From the NCBI RefSeq assembly GCF_014645195.1, contig NZ_BMLK01000005.1:62001-126000 (forward strand): a stretch of 64,000 nucleotides of DNA, in the 5' to 3' direction. Within the stretch, counting starts at the first letter, position 1. Each line of letters starts with the position of its first letter. The translations under genes were made by a program, and so were the position numbers. The notes below the pieces were generated by a model that was not told the origin of the DNA, searched no databases, and saw only the letters and a list, made by a program, of their open reading frames with translations. Origin of the DNA: Novosphingobium indicum. Its GTDB lineage: Bacteria > Pseudomonadota > Alphaproteobacteria > Sphingomonadales > Sphingomonadaceae. Shown in pieces: positions 17,728 to 27,122 of this stretch.

Positions 17728-18069
17728 ATGTTTGACACATATACCGATAGCGCAATTGACGCCGAGAATAGGCCCTCCTCCTTCGGGGACGATGCAGGTG
17801 AAACGAAGCGCCGCCTCGTGCGCACCGAACTGGCCTATTGCTACCAACGCTACCGGTCCATGGCGACACGGCGATTGCGCGACGAGATTGTGGCCGACGA
17901 CGTAATGCAGGCATTCGCGCTCAAGGCCCTGGAGCACTTCGAACAATTGCGCGATGCCAAGGCGGTCCAAGCCTGGCTTCGCCGCCTGTTCGAAGCCACG
18001 CTGATCGATTTGGGAACACGCTGTCAACGCGACGTCGCATCGGGCAGGCCAAACGCCGCCGAACTGTAA
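17728..18069 (+). CDS. sigma-region-2-only ECF-like protein
   Basis: The product has 113 residues. The segment DEIVADDVMQAFALKALEHF followed by AVQAWLRRLFEATLIDLGTR matches ECF sigma region 2, including the core-binding and -10 helices. The frame stops right after it; region 4 is missing and no remnant is seen before the next gene at 18151. The upstream relative at 56728-57366 has both regions. Start at 17728 has GGAAG 9 nt upstream. It could be a decayed sigma factor or a small regulator that binds core polymerase. It follows the atypical receiver closely, so the two may work together. Confidence 0.65.
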   Translation: MFDTYTDSAIDAENRPSSFGDDAGETKRRLVRTELAYCYQRYRSMATRRLRDEIVADDVMQAFALKALEHFEQLRDAKAVQAWLRRLFEATLIDLGTRCQRDVASGRPNAAEL

Positions 18070-18150
18070 TTTGGGGCATATCCGAACGTCTTTTCGGTTA
18101 GTTTCGCCGATGCCGGCGGCGGGTCATCAAGGAATAAAGGAGATTGAGAA

Positions 18151-18894
18151 ATGGCAGATCGCTTCAGACCAGCCCCACCTCCGACCGCTCGTGCTGGAAT
18201 GGGAGCGCCAACAGCCGTCTTCGACGCCGGCCTGCGGTCTTATATGCTGGCGATCTACAATTACATGACCAGTGGCGTGCTGCTCTCCGGCGTGGTTGCG
18301 CTGCTGGTCGCGAGCAACGTCGCCGTGAGGTCGGTGTTCTTCGCCGCCAGCGGAGCGCCCACATTGCTAGGTTGGATCGCGGTTTTCGCTCCGTTGATTC
18401 TCGTCTTCGTGCTCGGATTTGGTATCAACCGGCTTTCGGAGTCGACCGCCAAGTCGCTGTTCTGGGTCTACGCCGCCCTCATGGGTGTATCTCTGTCGAC
18501 GGTACTTTTCGCTTATACGGGCGTAAGTGTCGCGCGCACGTTCTTTGTGTCCGCGGCAGCTTTCGCTGGTCTCAGCCTGTGGGGCTATACTACGAAGAAG
18601 GATTTGTCGGGCTTCGGCACTTTCCTGATCATGGGGTTGGTAGGCCTGTTGATAGCCATGCTCGTCAACATGTTCCTGCGTTCATCCATGATGGACCTGA
18701 TCGTGAGCGCCATCGGCGTCCTGCTGTTCGCGGGTCTCACGGCTTACGACACCCAGAAGCTCAAGAGCCTCTATTTCGAAGTGGGCGGCAGCGAATTTCG
18801 CGGCAAGGCTGTCGTCATGGGCGCGCTGACGCTCTATCTCGATTTCATCAACCTGTTCCTGTTCCTGCTTCGCTTCATGGGGGACCGGCGCTGA
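18151..18894 (+). CDS. Bax inhibitor-1 / YccA family membrane protein
   Basis: The product has 247 residues and seven predicted membrane helices after a Pro-rich N-terminus. Characteristic features are the N-terminal FDAGLRSYMLAIYNYMTSGV and the late segment GLTAYDTQKLKSLY, followed by ALTLYLDFINLFLFLLRFMG, the classic BI-1/TMBIM ending. Bacterial members are pH- or calcium-sensitive leak channels, and YccA of E. coli is a modulator of FtsH; two FtsH genes lie in this window. AAAGGAG lies upstream of the start. Confidence 0.93.
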   Translation: MADRFRPAPPPTARAGMGAPTAVFDAGLRSYMLAIYNYMTSGVLLSGVVALLVASNVAVRSVFFAASGAPTLLGWIAVFAPLILVFVLGFGINRLSESTAKSLFWVYAALMGVSLSTVLFAYTGVSVARTFFVSAAAFAGLSLWGYTTKKDLSGFGTFLIMGLVGLLIAMLVNMFLRSSMMDLIVSAIGVLLFAGLTAYDTQKLKSLYFEVGGSEFRGKAVVMGALTLYLDFINLFLFLLRFMGDRR

Positions 18895-18909
18895 TGTGGA
18901 GAGCGGCGT

Positions 18910-20559
18910 TCATGCATCGCCCTGCCCCGGTGCGGAGCACTTGGGCATCGCACGCTCTATGACAGCCCGCGCGTCGGTCAAACCGGGGGCAGCACCGTAG
19001 GTGAATCCCATGGCACCAAGCCTCGACCTGCAGAAGACCGGTGCCAGGGGGCTTTGCGCCAGGAGAAGGATCGCCGCCTGCGCGGCGAGCGCAAGCCGTT
19101 CCACAAGTTCTCTCGCGCGGGCTTCCTCGCAACAGTCAAGATCGATGCAGTTCAGCCATTGGTCATAATTCGCCTCTCGCCCGATGGGCTCCGCAAGAAA
19201 GGCTCGAAGCGCTTCTACCGCCTCGGGTTCACGCTGCAGAACTCGGAGCACATCGAGCGCGACAATGTTGCCCGAGCCTTCCCAGATCGCATTGACGGGG
19301 GATTGGCGAAAATGGCGAGGCATGGGGCTGGTTTCGACATAGCCATTGCCCCCCAGGCACTCCATCGCCTCCGCGGCAAAGCCTGGCAAACGTTTGCAGA
19401 TCCAGTATTTGGCGACGGGCGTGAGCAGCCGTGTCAGCGGATCACCGGCGTCGAGCGCCGCGGCGATCCGAACGGCGAGCGCGGTCGCGGCCTCGCTTTC
19501 TACCGCGAGATCAGCGAGCACCGCCGCCATGGCCGGATGATCGGCAAGACGGCGCCCAAAACATTGGCGGTGCTGCGTGTGCCAGAGTGCCTGCACAAGC
19601 GCACCACGCATGCCAGCGGCCGATCCGACGACACAGTCGAGGCGCGTGTGCTGCACCGCCTCGAGTATCGTGGCAATGCCGCGACCTTCCTCTCCGATGC
19701 GCCAGGAGAAAGCCCGATCATATTCGATCTCCGCCGTCGCATTGGACCTGTCGCCCAGCTTGTCCTTGAGCCGCACGATCCGGAAACCTGTGTTGCGCCG
19801 GCCATCGGGTAGCCACCGCGGGACGAGGAAACAGCTCAGTCCCCGCTCTGTCTGGGCAAGGGTCAGGAAAGCATCGCTCATCGGTGCCGAGCAGAACCAT
19901 TTGTGTCCCGTAAGCGAGAACGTCCGGCGTGCGCGATCAACCGGCTCGGCGCGAGTGGTATTGGCGCGCAGGTCGGAACCGCCCTGTTTTTCGGTCATCG
20001 TCATGCCGATCGTCACGCTCGCCTTGTCGGCGGCGGGCCGTGAAGCCGGATCGTAACGGGCGGCGAGGATACGCGGCAACCATTCCTCGGAGACTGCAGA
20101 TTCCCTCCTCAGAACCGGCACTGCGGCGTAGGTCATCGTCATCGGGCAGATCGTGCCAGCATCCACCTGACCAAGAAGATAGCTCATGGCGGCGTGAAGC
20201 ACATGGCCGTGCGGCGTGCCATCCCAAGCTGCCGCGGCGATGCCATTGCCAAGTCCCAAGCCCATGAGCTGGTGATAGGCCGGATGGAACGCGACTTCGT
20301 CGATGCGGCGGCCCTGGGAATCGTAATTTTCGAGGGTCGGGACATGGCGATTGGCTAATATGCCCCACTCAACCACCTCGGCCGACGCCGCCCGGCGGCC
20401 CAGGCGTGACAGCCGCCTTTCGTGCTGTGCGCCGCCCGCCCTTCTCACCGCTTCAGTCAAAGCCCGATCACTGGTAAACCAGTTGCCGACATCCAGGGCT
20501 GGTGTCTGATTGAACACCTCATGCACATCAGGCGTGGCGAGCGGCCTTGATACAGGCAT
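18910..20559 (-). CDS. AidB-like acyl-CoA dehydrogenase family flavoprotein
   Basis: The product has 549 residues, the size of E. coli AidB. Features: an N-terminal PxATHEVFNQTPxL-type motif (HEVFNQTPALDVGN here), MTEKQGGSDLRANTT, LTGHKWFCSAPMSD (FAD region), GRRLADHPAMAAVLADLAVE, AMECLGGNGYVE, and VNAIWEGSGNIVALDVLRVL near residue 435. The last matches the AidB signature. AidB is an alkylation-response flavoprotein with DNA-binding ability; its catalytic role is unclear. It is convergent with the BI-1 gene, only 15 nt apart. Confidence 0.9.
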   Translation of the reverse strand: MPVSRPLATPDVHEVFNQTPALDVGNWFTSDRALTEAVRRAGGAQHERRLSRLGRRAASAEVVEWGILANRHVPTLENYDSQGRRIDEVAFHPAYHQLMGLGLGNGIAAAAWDGTPHGHVLHAAMSYLLGQVDAGTICPMTMTYAAVPVLRRESAVSEEWLPRILAARYDPASRPAADKASVTIGMTMTEKQGGSDLRANTTRAEPVDRARRTFSLTGHKWFCSAPMSDAFLTLAQTERGLSCFLVPRWLPDGRRNTGFRIVRLKDKLGDRSNATAEIEYDRAFSWRIGEEGRGIATILEAVQHTRLDCVVGSAAGMRGALVQALWHTQHRQCFGRRLADHPAMAAVLADLAVESEAATALAVRIAAALDAGDPLTRLLTPVAKYWICKRLPGFAAEAMECLGGNGYVETSPMPRHFRQSPVNAIWEGSGNIVALDVLRVLQREPEAVEALRAFLAEPIGREANYDQWLNCIDLDCCEEARARELVERLALAAQAAILLLAQSPLAPVFCRSRLGAMGFTYGAAPGLTDARAVIERAMPKCSAPGQGDA

Positions 20560-20788
20560 GGTCGTCTACTCCGTTCCTTCGGCGTCATGTCCAGCGGTGC
20601 AAAACTCCAGAGCCACTGAACGCCGGGCCTTCGTTCCCGCGAATGCGGTGGCGTCTCCGCAGTACTTAAGCGGCGACGGCCTGATCGCACGAGGCCATTT
20701 CAATATTTGGTTCCTATATCTGGCGATCCCCGGTTCGAAGTCCAAACCACTTTCGAATTCTTCACAAGCAGTCGGCGGACGCTGATCT

Positions 20789-21586
20789 TTATCGGCGCGC
20801 GTTTCCCTCATCGACAATGGTGATGAAAAACACAAAGGGCGAACCCTTTCCGCCCGCGACAACCTCATTTTCGCCTGTGACGAGCGGTGCCAAATCCGAG
20901 CCGAAATGCTCGCCGATAGGCCGGCCATTGACCAGCGTTCCCAACGTGCTGCGAAGGTCGCGGACGTGGTAACGCCCGTCATGGTGGATGATCGCGAAAT
21001 GGTTGCGAGACAATCTCAGCGGAACCTCGTCCTCAAGCTCGAGGTTCAATGCCCGTGGCGGCGCCTGTTCTCCCGGCAAAGCCGCCCTCCCGACCAGGAA
21101 AGGAACCGCGTCAACACGCAGCGGATCAGGCAGCTGCCGGCGCAAACCCCGGGGATCGGCCGCCAGCATGACGTTCTGCACCACAAGGGATTCGCCAAGA
21201 CTATTCCTGCCTGCTGGCAGCTGCAGCCTCTGCTCATCTTCGACGAAGCGATCTTCCAGATCGTGGAGTCGATGGCAAAGTCGTTCAATCAAGGTTCGCG
21301 CGTTTTCGGGGGAGCGGCTGATACGATCGAGGAATTCGGCCGAGCCGATGAACTCGACTTCGCCGTCCGTGACGGCACGCGCTGTCGCGCTGCGCCGAGC
21401 TCGTTTTTCAACAACGCTCATCTCGCCGAGGACCTGGCCGCTATGGATAGTTCCAAGAACGATTTCCACACCGTCCCGCCGGCGCAGAATTTCGACGCTT
21501 CCGCTACGGATGTGCAGAACGCCTTCAACGGCGTCACCTTCACTGAAAAGAATGTCGCCTCGTCCGAAACATCCGGTGCGCGTCAT
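20789..21586 (-). CDS. cyclic-nucleotide-binding plus FHA domain protein
   Basis: The product has 265 residues with two domains. Residues about 5-115 form a cNMP-binding/CAP-like effector domain (ILFSEGDAVEGVLHIRSG, then GQVLGEMSVVEKRARRSATA). Residues about 160-255 form a forkhead-associated domain (FLVGRA, LRLSRNHFAIIHHDG, VRDLRSTLGTLVNG), which binds phosphothreonine. There is no DNA-binding helix-turn-helix. I start at the ATG at 21586, 3 nt after a GGGGGA run. It may link nucleotide levels to Ser/Thr phosphorylation; the UbiB-type kinase in the window is a different class, and no Hanks kinase is seen. Confidence 0.85.
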   Translation of the reverse strand: MTRTGCFGRGDILFSEGDAVEGVLHIRSGSVEILRRRDGVEIVLGTIHSGQVLGEMSVVEKRARRSATARAVTDGEVEFIGSAEFLDRISRSPENARTLIERLCHRLHDLEDRFVEDEQRLQLPAGRNSLGESLVVQNVMLAADPRGLRRQLPDPLRVDAVPFLVGRAALPGEQAPPRALNLELEDEVPLRLSRNHFAIIHHDGRYHVRDLRSTLGTLVNGRPIGEHFGSDLAPLVTGENEVVAGGKGSPFVFFITIVDEGNARR

Positions 21587-21849
21587 TGTGTCCCCCAATC
21601 GTGATCGCCATTGCTGGAAGGAGGCGACCCAGTCGCGGCATTCGCTGTTGGGATGGACGCATGGGGCGTCGAACGATTACAGGTCGCTGGTACACGATCC
21701 CGCTGGCGCGGTACGCAATTGGGCATGGACATGCACAGGACATGTTGCGCCAGGCTCGCTCAAGCCCGTAAGGATCTGTGGCTGGGGCAGATCAACCAGG
21801 ATCTGGAGCGCGTTTTTTGAGGCCACAAAGCTCGCATCGAGGTGACATC

Positions 21850-23067
21850 ATGCGGATCGATCTCACGCCATTGACCGAACCCAGCGGTGACTTGCTCCCC
21901 GTCGAGATCGTCGAACGCAAAGGCGCCGGTCATCCCGATTCGATCTGCGACCATCTGACCGAAGCGCTGAGCCGGGAGCTCACGCACCGCTACCTCGACA
22001 CATTCGGTCGCATTCTGCACTACAACGTCGACAAGGCACTGCTCTGGGGCGGCTGCTCCGAACCCGCATTCGGCGGCGGGCGGATCACGCAGCCGATGGA
22101 AATATTTCTGGCGGGACGTGCGATCAGCCAGTGCGGTGAGAAAGGTATCCCGCTTGAGGATATCGTTCGTGAGGTCGCGGAGGCATGGTTTAGTGACCAT
22201 ATTCCACTGTTTGAACCGGCTTCGCACTTGCGGACGCACTGCCTCGTCCGTCCGGGTTCGAGCGATTTGAGCGCGCTCTTCGACCGCAGTGCAACCAATG
22301 CCTCGCCTCTTGCCAACGACACATCGATCGGCGTCGGCTATGCGCCACTCAGCAGGCTCGAGAAGGTCGTGCTCGCCGCCGAGCATGAACTCGGGCGTAT
22401 GGCCACACAAGGCCATCCGGAAATCGGCCGGGACATCAAGATTATGGCATTGCGGCACGGGGAACAGGTCCGCCTCACCGTCGCCTGCGCCTTCGTCGAT
22501 CGCTACATTGACGGCCTGCCCACCTATTTGCGCGCAAAGAAGTTGGTCGCCGCCACCGTCGGCCAGATCGCCGAAGATCATCAGCTGCCCGCCGTTGTCG
22601 CGGTCAACACCGCCGACGACCCGGACGCCATGAGCCTTTACCTCACGGTTCTCGGCACATCGGCGGAAAGTGGTGACGACGGGCAGGCCGGGCGCGGCAA
22701 TCGCGTGAATGGACTGATCACGCCCTTCCGGCCGATGACAATGGAATCGGTTCCCGGCAAGAACGCCATCTCGCATGTTGGCAAGCTGTACAATATCGCC
22801 GCCGGCCTCATTGCCGAGCGGGTCGCGCGACTGGACGGAGTTGGCGAAGCGCATTGCTTGCTCGTCAGCGGCATCGGTGGGGCCCTCAGCGAACCTCAAA
22901 CGGCAACCGTACGCCTCCGACCAACGCATGGCGCCAACTGCGAGGACTATCGGGACGCTATCGCGGCGATCGTCGAGAATGAACTGTTCGGCCTCTCGAC
23001 CGCAAGTGCCGATCTTGTCTCAGGAAGGCTGCGTATAGGCGACTGGCCCCTGCGCCGGGACAACTGA
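21850..23067 (+). CDS. archaeal-type S-adenosylmethionine synthetase
   Basis: The product has 405 residues. VEIVERKGAGHPDSICDHL at residues 18-36 and YNVDKALLWGGCSEPAFGGG near residue 60 are signatures of the archaeal AdoMet synthetase family (PF01941), unrelated in most of its sequence to bacterial MetK. Later motifs include GNRVNGLITPFRPM and SHVGKLYNIAAGLIAE. The product makes SAM from methionine and ATP. GAGGTGA lies just before the ATG at 21850. An archaeal-type enzyme in a bacterium suggests an accessory or transferred copy, with a normal metK expected elsewhere. Confidence 0.93.
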   Translation: MRIDLTPLTEPSGDLLPVEIVERKGAGHPDSICDHLTEALSRELTHRYLDTFGRILHYNVDKALLWGGCSEPAFGGGRITQPMEIFLAGRAISQCGEKGIPLEDIVREVAEAWFSDHIPLFEPASHLRTHCLVRPGSSDLSALFDRSATNASPLANDTSIGVGYAPLSRLEKVVLAAEHELGRMATQGHPEIGRDIKIMALRHGEQVRLTVACAFVDRYIDGLPTYLRAKKLVAATVGQIAEDHQLPAVVAVNTADDPDAMSLYLTVLGTSAESGDDGQAGRGNRVNGLITPFRPMTMESVPGKNAISHVGKLYNIAAGLIAERVARLDGVGEAHCLLVSGIGGALSEPQTATVRLRPTHGANCEDYRDAIAAIVENELFGLSTASADLVSGRLRIGDWPLRRDN

Positions 23068-23173
23068 TTCAGGGACGCGCCCTGATTTTGCGTTCGATCG
23101 AAAGTTCGACTGTAATCTCCGACCCCATGAAACGTCGGATGAGCGACGCAAGACGACTGCAAGGAGACCATCT

Positions 23174-23791
23174 ATGAACGGATTCGGACAAGTGGGCATT
23201 GGCGCCATGGCGTTGGCTATGTTGGCCGCGTCGCCTGCCGTGGTGCACGCCCAGGATACGCATTCCGGGCACCATCCGACCGACGCGCCGGCGGCCACGC
23301 CACAGCCTTCCACTCAGCCGCCCGCCCAGCCAGACACCATGAAGGGCATGGCTGGCAAGGAAATGCCGATGAAGGGCCAAATGATGGATGGCATGCCAAT
23401 GTGCGGCATGATGGGTGAAGGCATGAACATGGCCGCCCATGTCGAGCAGCGTCTGGGTGCGATCCGGAGCGAGCTCAGCATCACGTCCGCCCAGTCGCAA
23501 GCCTGGGACGCCTATGCCAGCGCGCTGCGCGGTGTCGCCGCCAATATGGATAATATGCGCGCCTCGATGATGGCGGGGCATCAAGGGAACGCAACCATAT
23601 CGCCGATCGCACGGCTAGACCGTCACGAGCATATGCTCGAAGCCATGCGCGACAACATTCGCACGCTGCGTCCCGCGCTCGAAAGACTCTATGCGGGGTT
23701 GTCCCCCGAGCAGAAACAAAAGGCCGACACCCTGCTTAGCCCGCAAGGCATGATGCAGCAGATGCCAATGAGCGGAAAAATGCGGAGATAG
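23174..23791 (+). CDS. LTxxQ (Spy/CpxP-like) periplasmic protein
   Basis: The product has 205 residues: a signal peptide ending near VHAQ, a long Pro/Thr-rich linker and a Met-rich segment (MPMKGQMMDGMPMCGMMGEG), then a helical domain. Within it SITSAQSQAW and LSPEQKQKAD are the two LTxxQ-type repeats. Such proteins are periplasmic chaperone/metal sensors. AAGGAG lies before the start. The Met-rich insert, the YHS gene downstream and the DUF5676 gene form one metal-related mini-operon. Confidence 0.88.
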   Translation: MNGFGQVGIGAMALAMLAASPAVVHAQDTHSGHHPTDAPAATPQPSTQPPAQPDTMKGMAGKEMPMKGQMMDGMPMCGMMGEGMNMAAHVEQRLGAIRSELSITSAQSQAWDAYASALRGVAANMDNMRASMMAGHQGNATISPIARLDRHEHMLEAMRDNIRTLRPALERLYAGLSPEQKQKADTLLSPQGMMQQMPMSGKMRR

Positions 23792-23793
23792 CG

Positions 23794-24126
23794 ATGACCA
23801 CAACCCTCTAACTGCTCTTCTGGGCAGCCCTGTTCTTCGTTTTGATGCGGTTCGGGTGTGGCGCCCATATCATGGGGCACGGAGGTCATGGCCATCATGG
23901 CTCTCATGAAGGATCGGGCGACAGACTGCAGGAGCCGGGAACGGCGATTGATCCGGTGTGCGGGATGACGGTCGCTACGCCTGGAGCAAAGAGCAGCATT
24001 TATCGGGGCAAGGCCTATTATTTCTGCTCGGCGGACTGCCGGGATAAGTTCGAAGCCGCACCGCAGGAATTTGCTGGCGAAGCGCCCGCAAGGACAGTTC
24101 AAGGAGCGCATCACCATGGCGCATGA
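23794..24126 (+). pseudogene. YHS-domain membrane protein gene interrupted by a TAA at codon 6
   Basis: ATG at 23794 has GGAG 6 nt upstream, right after the stop of the LTxxQ gene, but the frame reads MTTTL and then TAA (23809-23811). The same frame continues open with a membrane helix (LLFWAALFFVLMRFGCGAHI), a His/Gly-rich stretch and a YHS domain (DPVCGMTV, then YYFCSADCRDKF) to 24126. The intact product would be 110 residues. Reinitiation at ATG 23845 could still give a 93-residue YHS protein lacking most of the helix. The gene is either freshly inactivated or made at low level. YHS domains bind copper or silver in efflux systems. Confidence 0.75.
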
Positions 24127-24403
24127 TGCTCGACGGCCCGGTCCGGCCTTGATCCCGGTTTTCGCCTTCGGCTTCGCCCTCAGCCTGTTCCTTGTCTTCT
24201 CCTACGTGCTCTGCGTAATCGGCTATCTGTTATTCCCCGGAAGCTTGATCAATCATTCGGCGCTCGCGATCTTTTTGCCCGGATTCGAGCTCCTGAGCTG
24301 GCGCACCTTCTTCCTGGGTTTCGGCGAAAGCTTCGCCTGGGGCTGGTATGTCGCTCTTGTTTTCGGACCACTGTACAATTTTCTGGCCTCCTGGCGCAGG
24401 TAA
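24116..24403 (+). CDS. DUF5676 small membrane protein
   Basis: The product has 95 residues and two hydrophobic segments (FAFGFALSLFLVFSYVLCVIGY and the C-terminal WGWYVALVFGPLYNFLA), with the GFGES...WGWY pattern seen in DUF5676. It starts at ATG 24116, about 9 nt after AAGGAG, and overlaps the YHS frame by 11 nt. Such proteins are commonly encoded beside YHS and copper genes; their function is not known. Confidence 0.75.
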   Translation: MAHDARRPGPALIPVFAFGFALSLFLVFSYVLCVIGYLLFPGSLINHSALAIFLPGFELLSWRTFFLGFGESFAWGWYVALVFGPLYNFLASWRR

Positions 24404-24427
24404 CTTCTCTTGGAAAAGGACCGGAAC

Positions 24428-26341
24428 ATGGAACAGGGGGACAGAAAACGGAAAGGCTTGTCGCAGCTCGATATCGTGTACATCATCGTGGCATTTTTGC
24501 TGCTCGTGATCCTGCAGAATTACTGGACGAGTTCTGGCCACCTGAAGACAATCCCGTTCAGCGAATTCCAAGCGCTCGTCGAGAAAAACGCGATCACCGA
24601 CGTCGTTGTGGGCCCGACGACGATAACCGGCGCGTACAAGGCCGCTGGTCAAGAGGCCAACGGCAAAGGCAAGGGCGCAGCCGAGACACAGCATTTCTCC
24701 ACGATCCGAGTCGATCCTGCGATCGCCGACGAGCTCCAGAAGCGCGGTATCACCTATCGAGGCGAAGAGCCGCCTGGATTTCTGTCGAACCTGCTTTCGT
24801 GGATTCTGCCCACGGCGCTGTTGATCCTGGCGTGGATGTTCCTGCTGCGTCCAATGGCGTCGGGAGGCCATGGCGGCTTGATGGGAATTGGCCGCAGCCG
24901 TGCCAAGGTCTATTCGGAAGAGAATGTCAAAGCCACGTTCGCCGATGTGGCCGGCGTCGACGAAGCCAAGCAGGAGTTGTCCGAAATCATCGGATTCCTG
25001 CGCGATCCCGAGAAGTATGGCCGCCTCGGTGCCCGCATTCCCAAGGGCGTTCTGCTCGTCGGACCGCCGGGCACCGGCAAGACCCTGCTCGCGCGTGCCG
25101 TCGCCGGCGAAGCGCATGTCCCCTTCTTCTCGATCACAGGCTCGGAATTCGTTGAAATGTTCGTGGGCGTGGGCGCGGCGCGCGTGCGCGACCTTTTCGA
25201 GCAAGCACGCAAGCAGGCCCCGGCGATCCTGTTCATCGACGAGCTCGACGCGCTCGGCCGGGCACGGGGGATCGACCTGCCTGGTGGAGGGCATGAAGAG
25301 AAGGAACAGACACTCAATCAGCTTCTCGCCGAGATGGACGGCTTCGACCCGAGCGCCGGAATCATTGTTCTTGCGGCAACCAACCGCCCTGAAGTTCTCG
25401 ATCCGGCACTGCTTCGTGCGGGCCGGTTCGACCGTCAGGTGCTGGTCGATCGTCCGGACCGCAAGGGACGCGTTGAAATTCTTCGCGTGCACATGATGCG
25501 GATTCGCGTTGAATCCGATCTCGACATCGACACCGTTGCGGGCCTCACACCGGGCTTTACTGGCGCCGATCTTGCCAATCTCGTCAACGAGGCGGCGGTC
25601 ATCGCCACCAGACGCGGCGCGGAAGCGACGACCCTTGAGGATTTCACGCAAGCCTTTGAACGTTTGGTCGCCGGCATTGAAAAGAAGAGCCGGGTGCTCA
25701 GTCCACGCGAGCGTGAGACTGTCGCACATCATGAGATGGGGCACGCGCTTGTCGCAATGAGCCTGCCGGGCACCGACCCCGTCCAGAAGGTCTCGATCAT
25801 TCCACGCGGTATCGCCGCGCTCGGCTATACGCTGCAGCGGCCCATGGAGGATCGGTTCCTCGCCAGCCGCAGTGAACTCATGAACCGCATGGCGGCTTTA
25901 CTTGGCGGAAGAGCGGCAGAGGATCTCATCTATCAGGACGTGTCCACAGGGGCCGCCGATGACTTGCAGCGTGCGACCGACATCGCCCGCAGCATGGTGG
26001 TGCGTTTCGGTATGACGCCTGAACTGGGCCAGGTCGCCTATGAGCCGGAGACCGGAAGCTTCCTTGTCGGCCAGACGCCGCTCTGGCGGCCGAAAACCTA
26101 TGGCGACGGCACCGCGGAGGCCATCGACGAGGCCGTCAGAAAGCTGATCGACGATGCCTTCACAACCGCCCGGGGCGTCCTCACGCGCAACCAGGCCTTG
26201 CTGGAAAGGAGCGCGAAAGACCTGCTCGCCCATGAGACGCTCGGATCCGCAGAACTCGAACATCTCAAGAAGGAGCTGATGGTGGCCCCGATGGCGGGCC
26301 AGCAAACTGAGCCAGCGCTCAATGCCGTGTCGGCGAGTTGA
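24428..26341 (+). CDS. ftsH: FtsH-family ATP-dependent membrane zinc protease (copy 1)
   Basis: The product has 637 residues: membrane helices near residues 15-36 and 120-140 flanking a periplasmic FtsH-Ext domain, then AAA with Walker A GPPGTGKT and Walker [12 protein letters not shown], second region [20 protein letters not shown], and peptidase site HHEMGHAL (HExxH). All catalytic features are present. The start at 24428 has AAAGGA about 9 nt upstream and gives the normal short cytoplasmic N-terminus. It is convergent with a second FtsH, with DUF2267 between. Likely an accessory protease for membrane quality control under metal or heat stress. Confidence 0.93.
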   Translation: MEQGDRKRKGLSQLDIVYIIVAFLLLVILQNYWTSSGHLKTIPFSEFQALVEKNAITDVVVGPTTITGAYKAAGQEANGKGKGAAETQHFSTIRVDPAIADELQKRGITYRGEEPPGFLSNLLSWILPTALLILAWMFLLRPMASGGHGGLMGIGRSRAKVYSEENVKATFADVAGVDEAKQELSEIIGFLRDPEKYGRLGARIPKGVLLVGPPGTGKTLLARAVAGEAHVPFFSITGSEFVEMFVGVGAARVRDLFEQARKQAPAILFIDELDALGRARGIDLPGGGHEEKEQTLNQLLAEMDGFDPSAGIIVLAATNRPEVLDPALLRAGRFDRQVLVDRPDRKGRVEILRVHMMRIRVESDLDIDTVAGLTPGFTGADLANLVNEAAVIATRRGAEATTLEDFTQAFERLVAGIEKKSRVLSPRERETVAHHEMGHALVAMSLPGTDPVQKVSIIPRGIAALGYTLQRPMEDRFLASRSELMNRMAALLGGRAAEDLIYQDVSTGAADDLQRATDIARSMVVRFGMTPELGQVAYEPETGSFLVGQTPLWRPKTYGDGTAEAIDEAVRKLIDDAFTTARGVLTRNQALLERSAKDLLAHETLGSAELEHLKKELMVAPMAGQQTEPALNAVSAS

Positions 26342-26501
26342 TCTGTGTCCGATGCTCAGGGCGAAGCGCTGGGTGGCGGCCTCCATCGAATAGAGCCACG
26401 TCGGCTGTATGGCATAAGGGTTGTCATGGATGAGATTGATCCGGCAATCACGCGAGTTTCCGCTCGATTGCCGCGAACTACTCATTTGAAGGATTTGAAG
26501 A

Positions 26502-26954
26502 ATGACCACAGGATCACGGCATATTGATCATGCGGTTCACCAGGCTCGCCTCTGGCTAGGGGATCTGGACGCGGAGCTTGGCGACGTGGATCAGGCACAT
26601 ACTTATGCATTGCTGCGCGCCGTCCTTCACGTCTTACGCGACCGCCTGCCTCCTGCCGAGGCCATCCAATTCGGCGGGCAGCTGCCAAACCTGATCCGCG
26701 GGATCTATTATGAAGGGTGGCGCTTTCAGTCTCATCCAACGCGTCTCCACTCGATGATCGAGTTTGTGGAGGCGGTAATGGCCGCCATCGCACCGACGAA
26801 GCTGCGTCATCCGAGACGTGCCGTCGAGGCTGCACTCGCAGTCGTCGGGCGCCATGTTTCAAGTGGCGAGATCGAGGACATACGAAGCTGCCTGCCCGAG
26901 GACATACGCGCGAGCTGGCCCCAGGCCACATCCTCCACCCGGACCTCGAGCTGA
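26502..26954 (+). CDS. DUF2267 protein
   Basis: The product has 150 residues and is helical. The segment AHTYALLRAVLHVLRDRLPPAEAIQFGGQLP followed by RGIYYEGW is the DUF2267 signature (quoted here in two parts: AHTYALLRAVLHVLRDRLP and EAIQFGGQLPNLIRG). These cytosolic proteins are common in stress and anaerobic-response islands, with unknown function. It lies downstream of ftsH copy 1 and is convergent with copy 2. Confidence 0.85.
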   Translation: MTTGSRHIDHAVHQARLWLGDLDAELGDVDQAHTYALLRAVLHVLRDRLPPAEAIQFGGQLPNLIRGIYYEGWRFQSHPTRLHSMIEFVEAVMAAIAPTKLRHPRRAVEAALAVVGRHVSSGEIEDIRSCLPEDIRASWPQATSSTRTSS

Positions 26955-27122
26955 AATCAGCACACAATTTCACGCTCACGCGTGCAATATTCGACGCATT
27001 GGCCGGCGTGAACTCGAGCCAGTACCGAAGGATTTCGAAACGAGGACTGTGCGAGATCGAACGGCGGGTTGAAGCAATCCTGGGCGGGCCACTTGAGCGG
27101 TATCGAAATCGCAGACCTGACG

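Noticed and set aside
21611..21820. Short plus ORF before the SAM synthetase
   Set aside because: A strong AAGGAGG lies nearby, but no in-frame start codon at a workable distance; protein not recognisable. Could be a remnant.
24230..25744. 504-residue minus frame opposite ftsH copy 1
   Set aside because: Antisense shadow; catalytic FtsH motifs are on the plus strand.
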